From positions 5,001 through 46,904 of the forward strand of contig NZ_JAGDWX010000025.1 of assembly GCF_023256195.1 (NCBI RefSeq): a DNA stretch of 41,904 bases, read 5' to 3'. Positions 19,053 through 28,779 of this stretch are shown here, one piece after another. The stretch is from Acidithiobacillus sp. Its GTDB lineage: Bacteria; Pseudomonadota; Gammaproteobacteria; Acidithiobacillales; Acidithiobacillaceae. A model generated the notes under the pieces. That model ran no database searches. It worked only from the letters and a program-made list of their open reading frames with translations, and was not told the DNA's origin. Each line of letters begins with the position of its first letter. The stretch's first letter is position 1. The position numbers and the translations under genes are program-made.

Positions 19053-19277
19053 TCAGGGAGCCGTCTCGTCCTTGGAGTCCACTGCCTTGGGCGGATCCTT
19101 GTGGAGCATGGCATAGACGGGGCAGTAGCCCGTGATGGCTGTGAGGATGAGCAGCAGGCCAGACCAGGTCCACTGCTTGTAGGGAAAAGGCGTGATGAAA
19201 TAGATGGCGACGAGGATCAGGCCAAAATAGAGACGTAGCCAGCGCTCCACGGGGAGCATGTTCTTGCTGAGGTGCAT
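19053..19277 (-). CDS. Small DUF2892-like (YgaP-type) membrane protein
   Basis: This 74-residue protein has two hydrophobic segments, RLYFGLILVAIYFITPF and SGLLLILTAITGYCPVYAML, resembling DUF2892 inner-membrane domains that occur alone or fused to rhodanese domains. GYCPVYAML with its Cys matches the family's conserved end. An AAGGAGGG site lies 7 bases before the ATG. In sulfur-oxidising bacteria such proteins are often found with sulfur genes, but here the neighbour is ppiB, 86 bases downstream. Function is unknown. Confidence 0.8.
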   Translation of the reverse strand: MHLSKNMLPVERWLRLYFGLILVAIYFITPFPYKQWTWSGLLLILTAITGYCPVYAMLHKDPPKAVDSKDETAP

Positions 19278-19397
19278 GGTCCATCCCTCCTTGAATTCGG
19301 ATGAACAGGTACGATGAGTCTAGTCCGCTGTCGCTGCCCCTGCAAGCCCGGCGGACACGGACTACACTCTAGGCAGTGAAGCCATCGGGAGCACACC

Positions 19398-20492
19398 ATG
19401 AGCAACGATCTGACACGCGTGCGTAGCGAGCTGGGACAAAGTCTGTGGCTCGACAATCTATCCCGTACCTTGATCCACGACGGCGTGCTCGCCCGCTACA
19501 TCCGTGAAATGGGCATCAGCGGGGTCACCTCGAATCCTAGCATCTTTCAAAAGGCTATCCACACCAGCCCCTACTATCGCGACGATGCCCGCAGTATCCA
19601 GGCAGACTCCGCCGAGCACCTCTACGAGCAACTCGTAAAAACCGACCTGCAGATGGCCTGCGATCTGCTCGCCCCTATCCATCGAGAAAGTCGTGGCGAT
19701 GACGGCTGGGTGAGCTGGGAAGAGTCGCCGCGTCTCGCCCAGGACGAAGCGGCGACCGTGAGCGAGGCGCAGCGCCTGCGCGAGATCGTCCAGCGCGACA
19801 ACCTGCTCATAAAGGTACCGGCCACGCCGGCCGGGATACGTGCCCTTACCACCCTCATCGGGCGCGGCATTTCCGTGAACGTCACCTTGATGTTTGGACT
19901 CGGACACGTGCGCGCCGTCTTCGATGCCTATTGCGCGGGCCTTGCCCAATGGATCGACAAGGGCGGCGATCCGGCCAGGGTGAAGGCGGTGGCCAGTCTG
20001 TTCCTGTCGCGGGTCGATACCCTGGTGGACGAGCGACTGACCCAGGATGGCAGGGCACCGGCCCTGGCCCTGCGCGGCAAGGCCGCCGTCGCCATGGCCA
20101 AGGTGGCCTACCGTATCTACCGAGAGATCTTTCACGGAGAGACCTTCGCCCGCCTTGCGAGTCTGGGCGGGCGACCGCAGTACCTGCTCTGGGCCAGTAC
20201 CAGCACCAAGAACCCGGCCTATTCCGATCTACTCTATGTAGAGCCGCTCCTGGGTCCGGAAACCATCAATACCCTGCCCGACGATACCCTTGAAAAACTG
20301 CGCGACCACGGACGACTTCGGGCGCAGCTCGAAGATGGTCTGGACGAGGCCGAAGCCACCCTGAACGCCTTGGCAGAGCTCGGCATAGACCTAGATGGGG
20401 ATGTGGCGCAGACCCTGCAGACCCAAGGCCTTGCGGCCTTCGACGAGAGTTTTGCCAAGATGCTGGCAGAAGTGGAGAAGCTGCGGACCTGA
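19398..20492 (+). CDS. tal: Transaldolase
   Basis: This 364-residue protein is of the longer transaldolase subfamily seen in cyanobacteria and actinobacteria rather than the E. coli TalB type. It transfers a dihydroxyacetone unit between sugar phosphates in the pentose phosphate pathway. The Schiff-base Lys is about residue 139 in NLLIKVPATPAG, and the N terminus carries GVTSNPSIFQKAI. WASTSTKNPAYSD and YVEPLLGPETINTLP are also typical. GGGAG lies 6 bases before the ATG. The upstream 120 bases are shared with the divergent DUF2892-like gene; I found no convincing promoter there. The gene stands alone. Confidence 0.94.
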   Translation: MSNDLTRVRSELGQSLWLDNLSRTLIHDGVLARYIREMGISGVTSNPSIFQKAIHTSPYYRDDARSIQADSAEHLYEQLVKTDLQMACDLLAPIHRESRGDDGWVSWEESPRLAQDEAATVSEAQRLREIVQRDNLLIKVPATPAGIRALTTLIGRGISVNVTLMFGLGHVRAVFDAYCAGLAQWIDKGGDPARVKAVASLFLSRVDTLVDERLTQDGRAPALALRGKAAVAMAKVAYRIYREIFHGETFARLASLGGRPQYLLWASTSTKNPAYSDLLYVEPLLGPETINTLPDDTLEKLRDHGRLRAQLEDGLDEAEATLNALAELGIDLDGDVAQTLQTQGLAAFDESFAKMLAEVEKLRT

Positions 20493-20513
20493 AGGCATGG
20501 CGGTTGCACCCGT

Positions 20514-20543
20514 CCTGGCCGCGCAGCCCCCGTCCAGGCCAGG
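20514..20543. terminator. Inverted repeat between the convergent tal and fabI genes
   Basis: CCTGGCC at 20514-20520 and GGCCAGG at 20537-20543 form a 7-base stem with a 16-base loop in the 57-base convergent gap. It lacks a run of T on either strand, so it is a candidate transcription end only by position and symmetry. Confidence 0.3.
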
Positions 20544-20549
20544 TAGGGT

Positions 20550-21323
20550 CTAGAAACCGACGATGTTGTAGCCCGCGTCTACGTAAGTAATTTCGCCGGT
20601 GATTCCCGAGGCAAGGTCCGAACAGAGGAAGGCGGCGACATTGCCGACCTCCTCCTGACTCACATTGCGGCGCAGAGGCGCGTGTTCGGCATAGTGGTCC
20701 AGAATACTGCGGAAGTCGCTGATACCGCTGGCGGCGAGGGTGCGGATGGGGCCGGCGGAAATGGCGTTGACGCGAATATCCTCTGGTCCGAGGGCATGCG
20801 CCAGATAGCGCACCCCAGCCTCCAGACTGGCCTTGGCCAGACCCATGACGTTGTAGTTGGCCATGGCCCGCTCTGCCCCGAGATAGCTCAAGGCCAGCAA
20901 TGCTCCCCGTCGTCCCTGCATCAGTGGGCGCAGGGCCTGGGCCATGGCCGTGAAGCTGTAGGAAGAGACCTCGTGGGCCACCCGGAAGCCATCCTGGGTA
21001 GTGACATCGACGTAGTTGCCGGACAACTCCTGCTTGGGCGCGAAGGCAGCCCCGTGGACACCGATATCCAGACCGCCCCAGCGTTCACGGATGGCCGCCA
21101 CCGCTCGGGCCAGTTCTTCGGCGGCCAGTAGATCCAGAGGCATGGGTGCTGGTGCGTCAATCTGCGCTGCCAGCTCTTCGACGCGGCTTTTGGTACGTTC
21201 GCTTTGATAGCTCAGCCAGACTTCGGCACCCTGGCGGGCCATGGCCTGGGCGATCCCCCAGCAGATGGAACGCTCATTGGCGACACCGACGACCAAGGCC
21301 TTTTTACCTTCGAGAAAACCCAT
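20550..21323 (-). CDS. fabI: Enoyl-[acyl-carrier-protein] reductase (NADH)
   Basis: This 257-residue short-chain dehydrogenase-like enzyme does the last reduction of each fatty-acid elongation cycle. The nucleotide-binding region has the FabI form VVGVANERSICWGIA, and the catalytic Tyr/Lys pair is in NYNVMGLAKAS with the family Tyr-x6-Lys spacing. Substrate-loop features include ISAGPIRTLAASGI. The ATG at 21321-21323 gives the family N terminus MGFLEGKKALVVG; a longer frame upstream overlaps the lytic transglycosylase gene. It follows that gene by 20 bases and is probably cotranscribed. Confidence 0.96.
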   Translation of the reverse strand: MGFLEGKKALVVGVANERSICWGIAQAMARQGAEVWLSYQSERTKSRVEELAAQIDAPAPMPLDLLAAEELARAVAAIRERWGGLDIGVHGAAFAPKQELSGNYVDVTTQDGFRVAHEVSSYSFTAMAQALRPLMQGRRGALLALSYLGAERAMANYNVMGLAKASLEAGVRYLAHALGPEDIRVNAISAGPIRTLAASGISDFRSILDHYAEHAPLRRNVSQEEVGNVAAFLCSDLASGITGEITYVDAGYNIVGF

Positions 21324-21343
21324 GGAAGCTTCTGCTCCTGCAA

Positions 21344-23233
21344 TCAGCGCGTATAGATGGTGAGCTGCGTCCCGGGGCGGATGTCCTGCGCCGAGGCCAA
21401 GCGGTTCCACTGTACCACCGCTTTGGGCGAGACGTGAAAGCGCTGGGCGATCTGCCAGACGCTGTCCCCCGGCCGTACCACATAGGTGGTGGGGTGGGCC
21501 GCCGTCGCTGCACGCTCCTGCGCCGGGCTGATGGCTGCTACCTCCGTGCCTACCGCCGGCAGGCGCAGCACCTGCCCAGGGTGCAGCATGCTGGACCGGC
21601 TGAGGCCGTTGGCGCGCTCCAGGGCCGTCACACTGAGACCGGCGCGCTGGGCGATCTGCCAGAGACTTTCGCCCGGACGTACGGTGATGCTACCTCCCCG
21701 CGCGGTATAGACGGCGGGGGTAGCGCGAGCCGGGGCGCCCGCACCGCCACCAGGCAGCTGCAACACCTGCCCTGGGTGCAGCATGCTGGCTTTGGTCAGA
21801 CCATTGGCGCGCGCCAGGGCTGTCACACTCACGCCGGCGCGCTGGGCGATCTGCCAGAGACTCTCGCCGGGTCGAACCGTGATGGCGCCGCCGCCGTTTG
21901 ACGCTACCGGGGCGCCGCCGTAGACCACCAGACGCTGACCGACGCGCAGGGCTCGCGGCGAGGCGATATGATTCCAGCGCTGCAACTGCGCTACCTGGAC
22001 GCCGTAACGCTGCGCCACGAGCGACAGGGTGTCGCCCGGCCGAACGGAGACGTAGCGCAGATGCGGCGCGGGCGCGGCAGCTGGGGCCGGTTGCGGAGCC
22101 GGCGTCTCGGGCAGGGTCAGCAAGGCCTCCTTGAGTTGCGTCGCCTTGTCCTTGGGCACCACCAACTGATAGTTGGCGGGCGCCACTCCGTAGCTCAGGC
22201 CGGCATTGAGGTGCTGCAGCTCATTCACGGGCATGTCCATGAGCTTGGCGGCGACGTTCAGTGCCACCGTCTTGGGCGTGGTGACCACAGCGATGTGCGC
22301 CTGGTTCGGTATGGCCGGCAGGCTGACGTGGTAGGCCTTGGCGTTTTCGATGACCTGAGCAAGCCCCAGCAGTTCCGCCACGTAATTTTCGGTTTCCTGA
22401 GGGAGATTGAGGCTCCAGAAATCCGTAGGCTTGCCCGCCGCCACATTGCGCTGGATGGCCGCCGACACGGTGCCCTGTCCGGCATTGTAGGCGGCGATGG
22501 CCAGCAGCCAGTTACCGCCGAAGTAGTTGTACAGATACGAGAGGTAGTCCAGGGCCGCGTTGGTGGATGCGGTCAGGCTCAGACGTGGGTCACCCCAGCG
22601 GGTATTCTGCAGACCGAAGTTGCGCGCCGTACCCGGCACGAACTGCCACAGCCCCGCCGCAGCGGCAGGGGAGAAGGCCTTGGGATTATAGCCGCTTTCG
22701 ATCGCCGGCAGCAGCGCCAGTTCCATGGGCATGCCCCGCTGCGCTACCGCGGTGGCCACATAGTAGAGAAAGGGACGGGAGTTGTTCAGGATCTGCTCGA
22801 GTTTGCCCTGATGCTGCAAAAACCAGCTGCGCCACTGATCCACCTCGCTGCGCGACACCTTGCTGATGCGGAAACCCTGAACGATGGTCGTCCACACTCG
22901 ACCATCGTCGGATTTGCCTAGCAGTGGGTCGCCGGAGCGCAGGGACTCCACCGCCGCCATGAGCCCGGCGCCGCCTGTCGCCGAGCCGCTGCCGCCGCTC
23001 TGCGCGGCCGTGCCCTCACTTGCGGCAAGCGTGGGGTCCGTCGATGTCGTAAGGTCGAGATTCTGCGGTCCGGCTACCGTGGGCTGGGCATCCTGGGACA
23101 GCTGTTGCAGGGCCGCACTCAGATCCTGGGCGGGTTCGGTAGTGTGCAGACCTATGTCTTGAGATGCCGCCCAGGCCATAGGACTACCAGCTAACGCCAA
23201 ACCCGTTGCAATAACGATCAAGCGTCTTCTCAT
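21344..23233 (-). CDS. mltD: Membrane-bound lytic murein transglycosylase, MltD-like, with four LysM domains
   Basis: This 629-residue secreted protein has a signal peptide (about 1-22, RRRLIVIATGLALAGSPMAWA), a Gly/Ser/Ala-rich spacer, and a GEWL-type transglycosylase domain at about 165-285. The probable catalytic Glu is residue 179 in LLPAIESGYNPKAFS, followed by AAGLWQFVPGTARNFGL and LAIAAYNAGQGTV. Four LysM peptidoglycan-binding domains follow near 395-438, 451-494, 516-558 and 584-627. It cleaves glycan strands to 1,6-anhydromuropeptides. No lipobox is seen in the signal peptide, unlike E. coli MltD. ATG 23233 has GGAAGGAG just upstream. E. coli MltD has fewer LysM domains. Confidence 0.9.
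   Translation of the reverse strand: MRRRLIVIATGLALAGSPMAWAASQDIGLHTTEPAQDLSAALQQLSQDAQPTVAGPQNLDLTTSTDPTLAASEGTAAQSGGSGSATGGAGLMAAVESLRSGDPLLGKSDDGRVWTTIVQGFRISKVSRSEVDQWRSWFLQHQGKLEQILNNSRPFLYYVATAVAQRGMPMELALLPAIESGYNPKAFSPAAAAGLWQFVPGTARNFGLQNTRWGDPRLSLTASTNAALDYLSYLYNYFGGNWLLAIAAYNAGQGTVSAAIQRNVAAGKPTDFWSLNLPQETENYVAELLGLAQVIENAKAYHVSLPAIPNQAHIAVVTTPKTVALNVAAKLMDMPVNELQHLNAGLSYGVAPANYQLVVPKDKATQLKEALLTLPETPAPQPAPAAAPAPHLRYVSVRPGDTLSLVAQRYGVQVAQLQRWNHIASPRALRVGQRLVVYGGAPVASNGGGAITVRPGESLWQIAQRAGVSVTALARANGLTKASMLHPGQVLQLPGGGAGAPARATPAVYTARGGSITVRPGESLWQIAQRAGLSVTALERANGLSRSSMLHPGQVLRLPAVGTEVAAISPAQERAATAAHPTTYVVRPGDSVWQIAQRFHVSPKAVVQWNRLASAQDIRPGTQLTIYTR
21560..21883 (-). repeat. Duplicated LysM-coding segments within mltD
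   Basis: The second (about 21752-21883) and third (about 21560-21688) LysM domains are close copies: both read ITVRPGESLWQIAQRAG and SMLHPGQVL, with few differences. The outer two LysM domains are more divergent, pointing to a later duplication of one unit. Confidence 0.7.
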
Positions 23234-23405
23234 GTGACTCCTTCCAGGCAGGCCCGACTCGCTCCCCGCCATGGGGCAAGTCTGGACTAAATATAAATTA
23301 AGACAGGGGACCCTTAAGAGAACTTATTGACGATCGATAGTAGGCGCAAGACTTTGTCCGCGTCAATCCTATGGGCGCACACTTAGGAGTGCGGGGCACA
23401 TGCTG

Positions 23406-23412
23406 CTATGCT
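23406..23412 (+). promoter_or_regulatory. Candidate extended -10 element for gltX
   Basis: TGCTATGCT (23404-23412) fits an extended -10 (TGnTATnnT) 32 bases before the gltX ATG. TTAGGA at 23383-23388 is a poor -35. The 210-base mltD/gltX spacer also has an A+T-rich patch at about 23286-23303, which may serve the mltD promoter on the other strand. Confidence 0.3.
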
Positions 23413-23443
23413 TGCGCTTTCGTTGCGATCTTCAGGAAGCTCC

Positions 23444-24847
23444 ATGACGGTCTGTACGCGTTTCGCTCCGAGTCCCACCGGCTATCTACACATCGGTGGG
23501 GTCCGTACCGCTCTTTACTCCTGGCTCCATGCGCGCAGGTTGGGTGGACGCTTTATCCTGCGCATCGAGGATACCGACCTCGAGCGTTCCACGCCGGAGG
23601 CCACGGCGGCCATTCTCGAGGGAATGGAGTGGTTGGGTCTGCACTGGGATGCCGGGCCTTTCTACCAGACCCAGCGCATGGATCGATATCGCGAAGTGCT
23701 GGCGCAGATGCTGGCAGCGGGCACGGCCTACCATTGTTACTGCAGCAAGGAGGAGCTGGAGGCGATGCGTGAGGAGCAGCGCGCGCGCAAGGAAAAACCA
23801 CGCTACGACGGACGCTGCCGCAATCGTCACGAACCCCGCCCAGGGGTACAACCGGTGGTGCGCTTCCGTAGCCCCGACCAGGGCGAGACCGTGGTGGAGG
23901 ATCTGATCCACGGCACCGTGCGCTTCCAGAATGCAGAATTGGACGACCTCATCATTGCCCGCGCCGACGGCACCCCGACCTACAATTTCTGTGTCGTGAT
24001 AGACGACTGGGACATGGGTATCACCCACGTCATCCGCGGTGACGACCACCTCAACAATACCCCGCGGCAGATCCAGATCCTGCGCGCCCTGGGCGCGACG
24101 CCGCCGGTCTATGCCCACGTACCGATGATTCTTGGCCCAGACAAGCAGAAACTGTCCAAGCGCCACGGTGCGGTGAGCGTGTTGGAATACCGCGAGCAGG
24201 GCTACCTACCGGAGGCTCTGCTCAATTTCCTGCTGCGCCTGGGCTGGGCCCACGGCGATCAGGAAGTGTTCCACATGGACGAGATGATTCGATACTTCCG
24301 CATCGAAGACGTCCATAAGGCGGCCTCCGCCTTCAATCCGGAGAAGCTGCTCTGGCTCAACGCACAGCATATCCAGGCCATGCCGCCCGCAGACCTGGCG
24401 CAGCGCCTATGGCCCTACCTGCAGCGCGAGGGTATCGACGCCGCCTGCCTGCGGGCGGGGCCGGAACTGGAGCAGGTGGTGCTGGCGCTGCGCGAGCGGG
24501 CCAAGACCCTGGTGGACATGGCTCGGGGTGCCCTGTTTTTCTATCGGGCGCCCACCGAGGCGGTGGCCGCGGATCGGGACAAGCACCTACGCGGCCGCGG
24601 CGAGCTCCTGCGCAGGGCCGCGGAGCACCTGGCCGAGCTCCCCGACTGGACGGCTACGAGTCTCCACGATGCCCTGCAGGCCCTCGCCGACGTGGAATCC
24701 GAGGGCAAGCTCGGCAAGATCGCGCAGCCGCTGCGCGTCGCCGTTGCCGGTTGCGCCGTCTCCCCTCCCCTGGACCAGACCCTGGCGATCCTGGGGCGGG
24801 AGGAAAGCCTCAGACGTCTGCGCCAGGCCCTCGCCTGGACGGAATAG
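23444..24847 (+). CDS. gltX: Glutamate-tRNA ligase
   Basis: This 467-residue class I synthetase charges tRNA with glutamate. The HIGH-type motif is in [17 protein letters not shown] and the KMSKS-type loop is KLSKRHG. A zinc-type Cys cluster (CYC, then YDGRC about 25 residues later) is present as in E. coli GluRS. ATG 23444 follows an AGGAAG site; the frame extends to 23408 but that start gives a non-conserved leader. Acidithiobacillus ferrooxidans has two GluRS enzymes, one specialised for tRNA-Gln misacylation; I cannot tell from the window which type this is. It is transcribed divergently from mltD. Confidence 0.95.
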   Translation: MTVCTRFAPSPTGYLHIGGVRTALYSWLHARRLGGRFILRIEDTDLERSTPEATAAILEGMEWLGLHWDAGPFYQTQRMDRYREVLAQMLAAGTAYHCYCSKEELEAMREEQRARKEKPRYDGRCRNRHEPRPGVQPVVRFRSPDQGETVVEDLIHGTVRFQNAELDDLIIARADGTPTYNFCVVIDDWDMGITHVIRGDDHLNNTPRQIQILRALGATPPVYAHVPMILGPDKQKLSKRHGAVSVLEYREQGYLPEALLNFLLRLGWAHGDQEVFHMDEMIRYFRIEDVHKAASAFNPEKLLWLNAQHIQAMPPADLAQRLWPYLQREGIDAACLRAGPELEQVVLALRERAKTLVDMARGALFFYRAPTEAVAADRDKHLRGRGELLRRAAEHLAELPDWTATSLHDALQALADVESEGKLGKIAQPLRVAVAGCAVSPPLDQTLAILGREESLRRLRQALAWTE

Positions 24848-24854
24848 GGCGCTA

Positions 24855-26657
24855 CTAGCCCCGTGCGCTGGCGAGACGCTGTACCTTGGTCTCGCCCTGC
24901 CGACATTCGGTGAAGATGCGTGCGTCGCAGCCGGCGCAGATGTCCCGATCCAGGCCCGGGTAGACGCGGCGGATCACTTCGTCGCGACTCGACAGGACCC
25001 GCTCCCGTCCCAGTTCCTCGAGAAATTTCCCGCGCTCCAGAATGGCCAATGCGGCAGGCTTCAGGCCGTAGATGTACAGATCGCCGCCGCGGCGCCGCCA
25101 GCGACGCGCCTCCTGTACCAGGGTCTCGGCGCCCGCGATATCCACGAAATTGATGCTGCGGCCATTGATCACGAGAATGCGCCGCTCTGGATACTGTTGC
25201 GCCAATTCCCCCAAGCGCTGCTCCACATGATTCACGGCGCCAAAGAACAGCGAACCATCGATGCGCACCATGAGTACTTGCGGGCACTGCGGCAGATCGG
25301 CCCGAGTCACCAGGGGGCGATAGGGGCTTTCGGGGTCCGGTGTCACCGCTGCGACATTGGGTTTGGAGGTGCGCAGCAGGTAAAAGATGAGGGAGAGCAT
25401 GACGCCCAGATAGATGGCGAATTCCAGCTGGACGAAAAGCGTCGAGAGAAAAGTGGTGAGGAGAATGGCGGTTTCACGTTTGCTGGCCCGCAGGATTTCG
25501 CCGATGTGGTGGAAATCGATGAGTCCGTAAGCCACCAGAAAGAGCACGGCGGCCATGGCGGCGATGGGCAGGTAGGCCATGAGCGGGGCCACCAGCAGCA
25601 GGATGATGCCCAGCACGATAGAGGCAAAAACCGCCGCCAATGGCGTGCGGGCGCCCGCCTCGTAGTTGAGGCCGGAGCGGTTGAAGGAGCCGCTGGAGGC
25701 GTAGGAGGAGAAGAAACTGCCCACGATGTTGGATAGACCCTGGCCAATGAACTCTTGATTGCCGTCGATGCGCTGCTCGGCACGCGCCGCTACGGCGCGG
25801 GCGATGGACACGGCCTCCGTCAGGCCGAGCATGGCCACGGCCAGGGCGGCGGGCGCCAGCTGACTGAGGGCCTTGGGGTCGAAATCCGGGAGGGACAGGG
25901 GCGGTAACTGGGCTGGCAGGGCCCCCAGCAGACGGATGCCGGTGCGCGCGTCGCCCAGAAAATGGTTGAAGAGGAAGGCCACCAGGCTGCCAGCCAACAT
26001 GGCCGCGATCATGTATGGCAGGCGCGGTGCATAGCGGCGGATGAGGATACCCGTGAGCAGGGTGACAACGGCGACGGTCAGAACATAGGGGTTGATCTGC
26101 GAGAGCCGATGGACGAAGGTCCAGATAGTTTCCGCAAAGCCCGCCCCTCGCGGCAGGTCCACCCCGAAGAAATTCTTGATCTGACTGCTGGCGATGAGTA
26201 TGGCCGCGCCGGCGGTGAAGCCGACGACGACGGTGTGGGAGATGAAGTTGACCACCGCGCCCAGACGCGCCACGCCCATGGCCAGCTGAAAAAGACCCGT
26301 GAGGAAGGTCAGGGTCAGGGCCAGCTCGATGTAGTGCGCGGTCCCCGGCTCGGCCATCACACTGAGGGCGCCGAAGACGACGATGGAGATGGCCGTGGTA
26401 GGCCCGGAGACGAGGTGCCAGGAAGAGCCGAAGAGGGCGGCGATGACGGCCGGGACCATGGCGGTATAGAGCCCATACTCCGGGGGCAGGCCGGCGATGA
26501 CCGCAAAGGCCACGCCCTGGGGCAGGACGATGATCGCTCCCGTGAGTCCGGCGATGAGATCGGCGCGCAGAGACTCCCGCCCCACCCGGGGCCACCAGCG
26601 CAGCCAGGGAAAGATCTGAAACAGCCACAGGGGATTGACCGACATCGTGCGGGACAT
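24855..26657 (-). CDS. SulP-family anion transporter with C-terminal STAS domain
   Basis: This protein of about 600 residues has a hydrophobic transporter core beginning LIAGLTGAIIVLPQGVAFA and including the SulP motif PPEYGLYTAMVPAVIAALFGSS, then a cytoplasmic STAS domain (about 430-545) with ILVINGRSINFVDIAGAE. The C-terminal tail carries a Cys cluster, ICAGCDARIFTEC, in C-x2-C-x7-C spacing. SulP members carry sulfate, bicarbonate (BicA) or C4-dicarboxylates (DauA), and sequence alone does not decide. The divergent TCA operon hints at dicarboxylate and autotrophy at bicarbonate. ATG 26657 has GGAAGGAG 5 bases upstream; a longer frame exists but is not conserved. Confidence 0.9.
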   Translation of the reverse strand: MSRTMSVNPLWLFQIFPWLRWWPRVGRESLRADLIAGLTGAIIVLPQGVAFAVIAGLPPEYGLYTAMVPAVIAALFGSSWHLVSGPTTAISIVVFGALSVMAEPGTAHYIELALTLTFLTGLFQLAMGVARLGAVVNFISHTVVVGFTAGAAILIASSQIKNFFGVDLPRGAGFAETIWTFVHRLSQINPYVLTVAVVTLLTGILIRRYAPRLPYMIAAMLAGSLVAFLFNHFLGDARTGIRLLGALPAQLPPLSLPDFDPKALSQLAPAALAVAMLGLTEAVSIARAVAARAEQRIDGNQEFIGQGLSNIVGSFFSSYASSGSFNRSGLNYEAGARTPLAAVFASIVLGIILLLVAPLMAYLPIAAMAAVLFLVAYGLIDFHHIGEILRASKRETAILLTTFLSTLFVQLEFAIYLGVMLSLIFYLLRTSKPNVAAVTPDPESPYRPLVTRADLPQCPQVLMVRIDGSLFFGAVNHVEQRLGELAQQYPERRILVINGRSINFVDIAGAETLVQEARRWRRRGGDLYIYGLKPAALAILERGKFLEELGRERVLSSRDEVIRRVYPGLDRDICAGCDARIFTECRQGETKVQRLASARG

Positions 26658-26718
26658 GGACGCTCCTTCCACAGGCCGGACGCATTTTGGGCATTCCGGC
26701 AAAGATTCTTTGTGCGAC

Positions 26719-26747
26719 ATGGTAACCAAAGCGTCGTGCGCTGTCAC
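26719..26747 (-). promoter_or_regulatory. Candidate promoter of the SulP transporter gene
   Basis: On the minus strand GTGACA (26747-26742) and TACCAT (26724-26719) are separated by exactly 17 bases, matching 5/6 and 4/6 of the sigma-70 boxes. It lies about 62 bases upstream of the SulP start in the 188-base spacer shared with acn. Confidence 0.4.
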
Positions 26748-26779
26748 GGAGCGGCATACGTGGCGCCGCCGGCGCGATT

Positions 26780-26809
26780 TTGCGATCATGGCGGCCCTAG
26801 GACTACAAT
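26780..26809 (+). promoter_or_regulatory. Candidate promoter of the acn-glnB operon
   Basis: TTGCGA (26780-26785) and TACAAT (26804-26809) are spaced by 18 bases, 4/6 and 5/6 matches to sigma-70 boxes, placing a start about 30 bases before acn. A 13-base palindrome GCGCCGCCGGCGC at 26763-26775 lies just upstream of the -35-like box and is a possible regulator site. Confidence 0.45.
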
Positions 26810-26845
26810 CGTCTTCCACCGTTGGCCATCCAGAGGAGTTTGCCC

Positions 26846-28779
26846 ATGCCCCGGAACGTCACCCAGAAAATCATCGCCGCACACCTCGTGCGTGGCACTC
26901 TGGAACCGGGGAGCCCCATTGCCCTGCGCATCGATCAGACCTTGACCCAGGATGCCACGGGGACCATGGCCTACCTTCAGTTCGAGGCCCTGAAGCTGCC
27001 CAAGGTGCGTACGGAGCTATCGGTCTCCTACGTCGATCACAACATGCTCCAATCGGGCTTCGAGAACGCCGACGACCATCGCTTCCTGCAGAGCTTCGCG
27101 GCCAAATACGGTATTCACTTTTCTCGTCCCGGCAATGGCATCTGCCACCAGGTGCATCTGGAGCGTTTCTCCCGCCCAGGCAAGACCCTGCTGGGTTCCG
27201 ACTCGCACACGCCAACCTCTGGCGGTGCCGGCATGCTGGCCATCGGCGCCGGCGGTCTGGACATCGCCCTGGCCATGGGCGGATTGCCTTTCAATCTGAA
27301 GATGCCCGAGGTGGTAGGCGTGCATCTCACGGGGCGCCTGCAGCCCTTCGTGAGTGCCAAGGACATCATCCTCGAAGTGCTGCGGCGCAAGACCGTCAAG
27401 GGCGGGGTGGGAAAGGTCTTCGAGTATTTTGGTCCAGGCGTGGCGAGCCTCAATGTGCCGGCCCGCTCCACCATCACCAACATGGGCGCGGAACTGGGGG
27501 CGACCACCAGTGTCTTCCCCAGCGACGCGGTGACCCGCGAGTATCTGGCGGCGCAGGGGCGGGAGACCGACTGGGTGGAGCTGCTGCCCGATGAAGGCGC
27601 GTCCTACGACGAGGTTCTGGAGATCGATCTGGACGCCCTGGAGCCGCTCATCGCCTGTCCCCACAGCCCCGACAATGTCAAGACCGTCCGGGAGGTGGCC
27701 GGCACGCCTGTGGCCCAGGTGGCCATCGGTTCCTGCACCAATTCTTCCTACACCGACCTCATGACCGTGGCCACCATGCTGGACGGTCGGGTGGTCGCGG
27801 AGGGCGTGAGTCTCGGTATTTCCCCTGGCTCCCGTCAGGTCATGGAGATGGTCACCCAGGATGGCGGGCTGCTCAAGTTCATCGCGGCCGGCGCCCGTAT
27901 CCTGGAGTCGGCCTGCGGACCCTGCATCGGCATGGGCTTCGCACCGCCCAGCGGAGGCGTCTCGGTGCGCTCCTTCAATCGCAATTTCCAGGGGCGCTCC
28001 GGCACCAAGGATGCGGCCGTCTATCTGGCGAGCCCCGAGACCTGTGCCGCCTGTGCCTTGACGGGGGTGATCACGGACCCGCGGGATCTGGGTATGGCAC
28101 CCATCACCGTGCCGTTGCCGGGTCATTTCCTGGTGGACGATCGCATGATCGTCCCGCCCGCCGCCGATGGCGCCAAGGTCGAGATTCTGCGCGGACCCAA
28201 TATCGCGCCCTTGCCCGAGAGCAGTCCGCCCCCAGCGCGCATCGAGGGACCGGTGCTCATCCGTCTGGGAGACGATATCACCACCGATCACATCATGCCG
28301 GCGGGCGCGAAGGTGCTGCCGCTGCGTTCCAATCTTCCGGCCATCTCGCAGTTCGTCTTCCACGCCGTGGATGCGGATTTTGCCGAGCGGGCCAAGCGCC
28401 TGGGCGGAGGCTTCATCGTCGCCGGGCAGAACTACGGGCAGGGTTCCAGTCGCGAGCACGCCGCTCTGGCACCGCGTTATCTGGGTGTCCGGGCGGTGCT
28501 GGTGCAGTCCTTTGCCCGTATCCACCTGGCCAATCTCATCAACTTCGGTATTCTGCCGCTGACCTTCGTGCACCCCGAAGATTATGAGCGGGTTCAGGCG
28601 GGGGATGAACTCAGCCTCGATATCGCAGGACTCGCCCTGGGTCAGCCTCTGACGCTGCAGGATCGCAGTCAGGGCTTCGAATTTGCGGTACTGCCGCAGC
28701 TGGCCAGCGAGCGTGATCTGGAGCTCATCCGCAGTGGCGGCGCTCTGAGCTGGGCCAGTCAGATGCTGGAGAAAAGCGC

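Noticed and set aside
13023-19277. Horizontally acquired island around lysC-argDFG-lpxH-ppiB
   Set aside because: Composition and codon use look like the rest of the window, and there are no integrase, tRNA or repeat borders.
27017-28573. 518-codon open frame antisense to acn
   Set aside because: Same explanation: acn on the plus strand has all aconitase motifs, and the antisense frame has no recognisable domain or ribosome-binding site.
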